From HGM13006 sp964518645 (GTDB taxonomy: Bacteria > Bacillota > Clostridia > Oscillospirales > Oscillospiraceae), in assembly GCA_964518645.1 (NCBI GenBank), contig CAZFGL010000109.1, positions 1 to 7,395 of the forward strand: a stretch of DNA of 7,395 nucleotides, written 5' to 3'. The stretch's first letter is position 1; each line of letters begins with the position of its first letter. Made by a program: the position numbers and the translations under genes. The notes beneath the pieces were generated by a model. The model saw only the letters and a program-made list of their open reading frames with translations, was not told where the DNA came from and ran no database searches. This document shows positions 6,714 through 7,395 of the stretch, piece after piece.

Positions 6714-7395
6714 ATGAAAGTTATCTACAATGACGGCCATGTGGGCGAGATCGAACAGGAGCAGGAACTCCATGTGATCCGCCATACCGCTGCACACATT
6801 ATGGCGCAGGCAATTCAGCGTCTCCATCCTCAGGCAAAGTTTGCCTATGGCCCTGCCACTGAGCGTGGTTTTTACTACGATGTGGATCTGGGTGAGGAGA
6901 AGCTCACCGATGAGGATCTTCAGGCCATTGAGAAGGAAATGAAGAAGATCTGCAAGGAAAATCTGCCCATTAAGACCTATGAGCTGCCCCGTGAGGAAGC
7001 CATTGCCCTGATGGAAAGCCGGGGCGAGGTTTACAAGGTGGAGCATATTGGCGATCTGGACGAGGATGCAAGAATCACCTTCTATCAGCAGGGGGATTAT
7101 ATCGACATGTGCGTCGGCCCCCACCTGACCTATACCAAGACGCTGAAAGCATTTAAAATTACCCAGCAGTCCGGCGCATACTGGAAGAACGACAAGAACA
7201 ACAAGATGCTGACCCGTATCAACGGTATCGCCTTCCGGAATCAGACTGAGATGGATGAGTATCTGAAGCTGATGGAAGAGGCTGAGAAGCGGGATCACCG
7301 CCGTCTGGGTAAGGAAATGAAGCTGTTTACCCTGCTGGAAGAGGGCCCCGGATTCCCCTTCTTCCTGCCCAAGGGCATGGTGCTCCGGAATACAC
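6714..7395 (+). CDS. thrS: Threonyl-tRNA synthetase, 5' part, lacking most of the TGS domain
   Basis: ThrRS charges tRNA-Thr with threonine and edits mischarged Ser-tRNA-Thr in the cytoplasm. The first 227 codons are in the window. Residues 24-28 (HTAAH) and 133-137 (CVGPH) are the zinc-like His/Cys set of the editing domain. They are spaced by 109 residues, as I recall for the E. coli enzyme (H73, H77, C182, H186). YGPATERGFYYDVD lies at 45-58 and ITQQSGAYWKNDKNNKMLTRING leads to the catalytic part, which begins around FTLLEEGPGFPFFLPKGM. The protein reaches HTAAH after only 23 residues, so the usual N-terminal TGS domain of about 60 residues is reduced to a stub. The start ATG 6714 follows AAGGAG (6698-6703) by ten bases and lies after the T-box terminator, so no longer N-terminus is possible on the antiterminated transcript. 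The gene runs off the end. Confidence 0.97.
   Translation, partial: MKVIYNDGHVGEIEQEQELHVIRHTAAHIMAQAIQRLHPQAKFAYGPATERGFYYDVDLGEEKLTDEDLQAIEKEMKKICKENLPIKTYELPREEAIALMESRGEVYKVEHIGDLDEDARITFYQQGDYIDMCVGPHLTYTKTLKAFKITQQSGAYWKNDKNNKMLTRINGIAFRNQTEMDEYLKLMEEAEKRDHRRLGKEMKLFTLLEEGPGFPFFLPKGMVLRNT

Noticed and set aside
1..7395. CRISPR array, tRNA gene, integrase, transposase or diversity-generating retroelement
   Set aside because: No regularly spaced repeats, no tRNA-like cloverleaf, no recombinase or reverse transcriptase motifs and no template/variable repeat pair were seen on either strand.

Overview
The window looks like a chromosomal segment of a Gram-positive member of the Clostridia, probably Ruminococcaceae/Oscillospirales-like. 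The support is a fused FeoA-FeoB iron transporter, a threonyl-tRNA synthetase behind a T-box leader, strong AGGAGG-type ribosome binding sites, and phage-type proteins of the kind found in gut Firmicutes. The taxonomic placement is inference; the gene identities rest on readable motifs.

Layout. (1) Bases 1-155: intergenic, no gene seen. (2) 156-2520 (+): feoB with an N-terminal FeoA domain, interrupted by a frameshift at about 2280 inside the conserved KES-VV-STL segment; restoring two bases gives a normal 788-residue protein. (3) 2534-2565: a perfect 14-bp hairpin that serves as a shared terminator for the two converging transcription units. (4) 6262 down to 2572 (-): a three-gene cassette reading 822-aa phage-tail-like/CotH-kinase-like/Big_2 protein, then a 71-aa r1t-type holin, then a GH25 endolysin with an SH3-like tail. 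A perfect consensus promoter (TTGACA-17-TATAAT) with a 15-bp operator-like palindrome directly behind the -10 precedes it. (5) 6414-6690 (+): promoter and T-box leader with an ACC (Thr) specifier and a terminator/antiterminator switch. (6) 6714 to the window end (+): thrS, 5' part, lacking almost all of the usual TGS domain.

The flanking genes are housekeeping functions: iron uptake and tRNA charging. The middle cassette is phage-derived but stands alone. No integrase, capsid, terminase or replication gene is visible, the cassette has its own regulated promoter, and its last gene shares a terminator with feoB. Order and content (large protein without signal peptide, holin, peptidoglycan hydrolase) fit either a remnant of a prophage late operon or a domesticated cargo-holin-lysin release module of the type 10 secretion kind. 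A further oddity is translation initiation. The endolysin has an ideal ribosome binding site seven bases before ATA rather than ATG, the holin starts with TTG, and an even stronger AGGAGG upstream of the large gene also faces an in-frame ATA.
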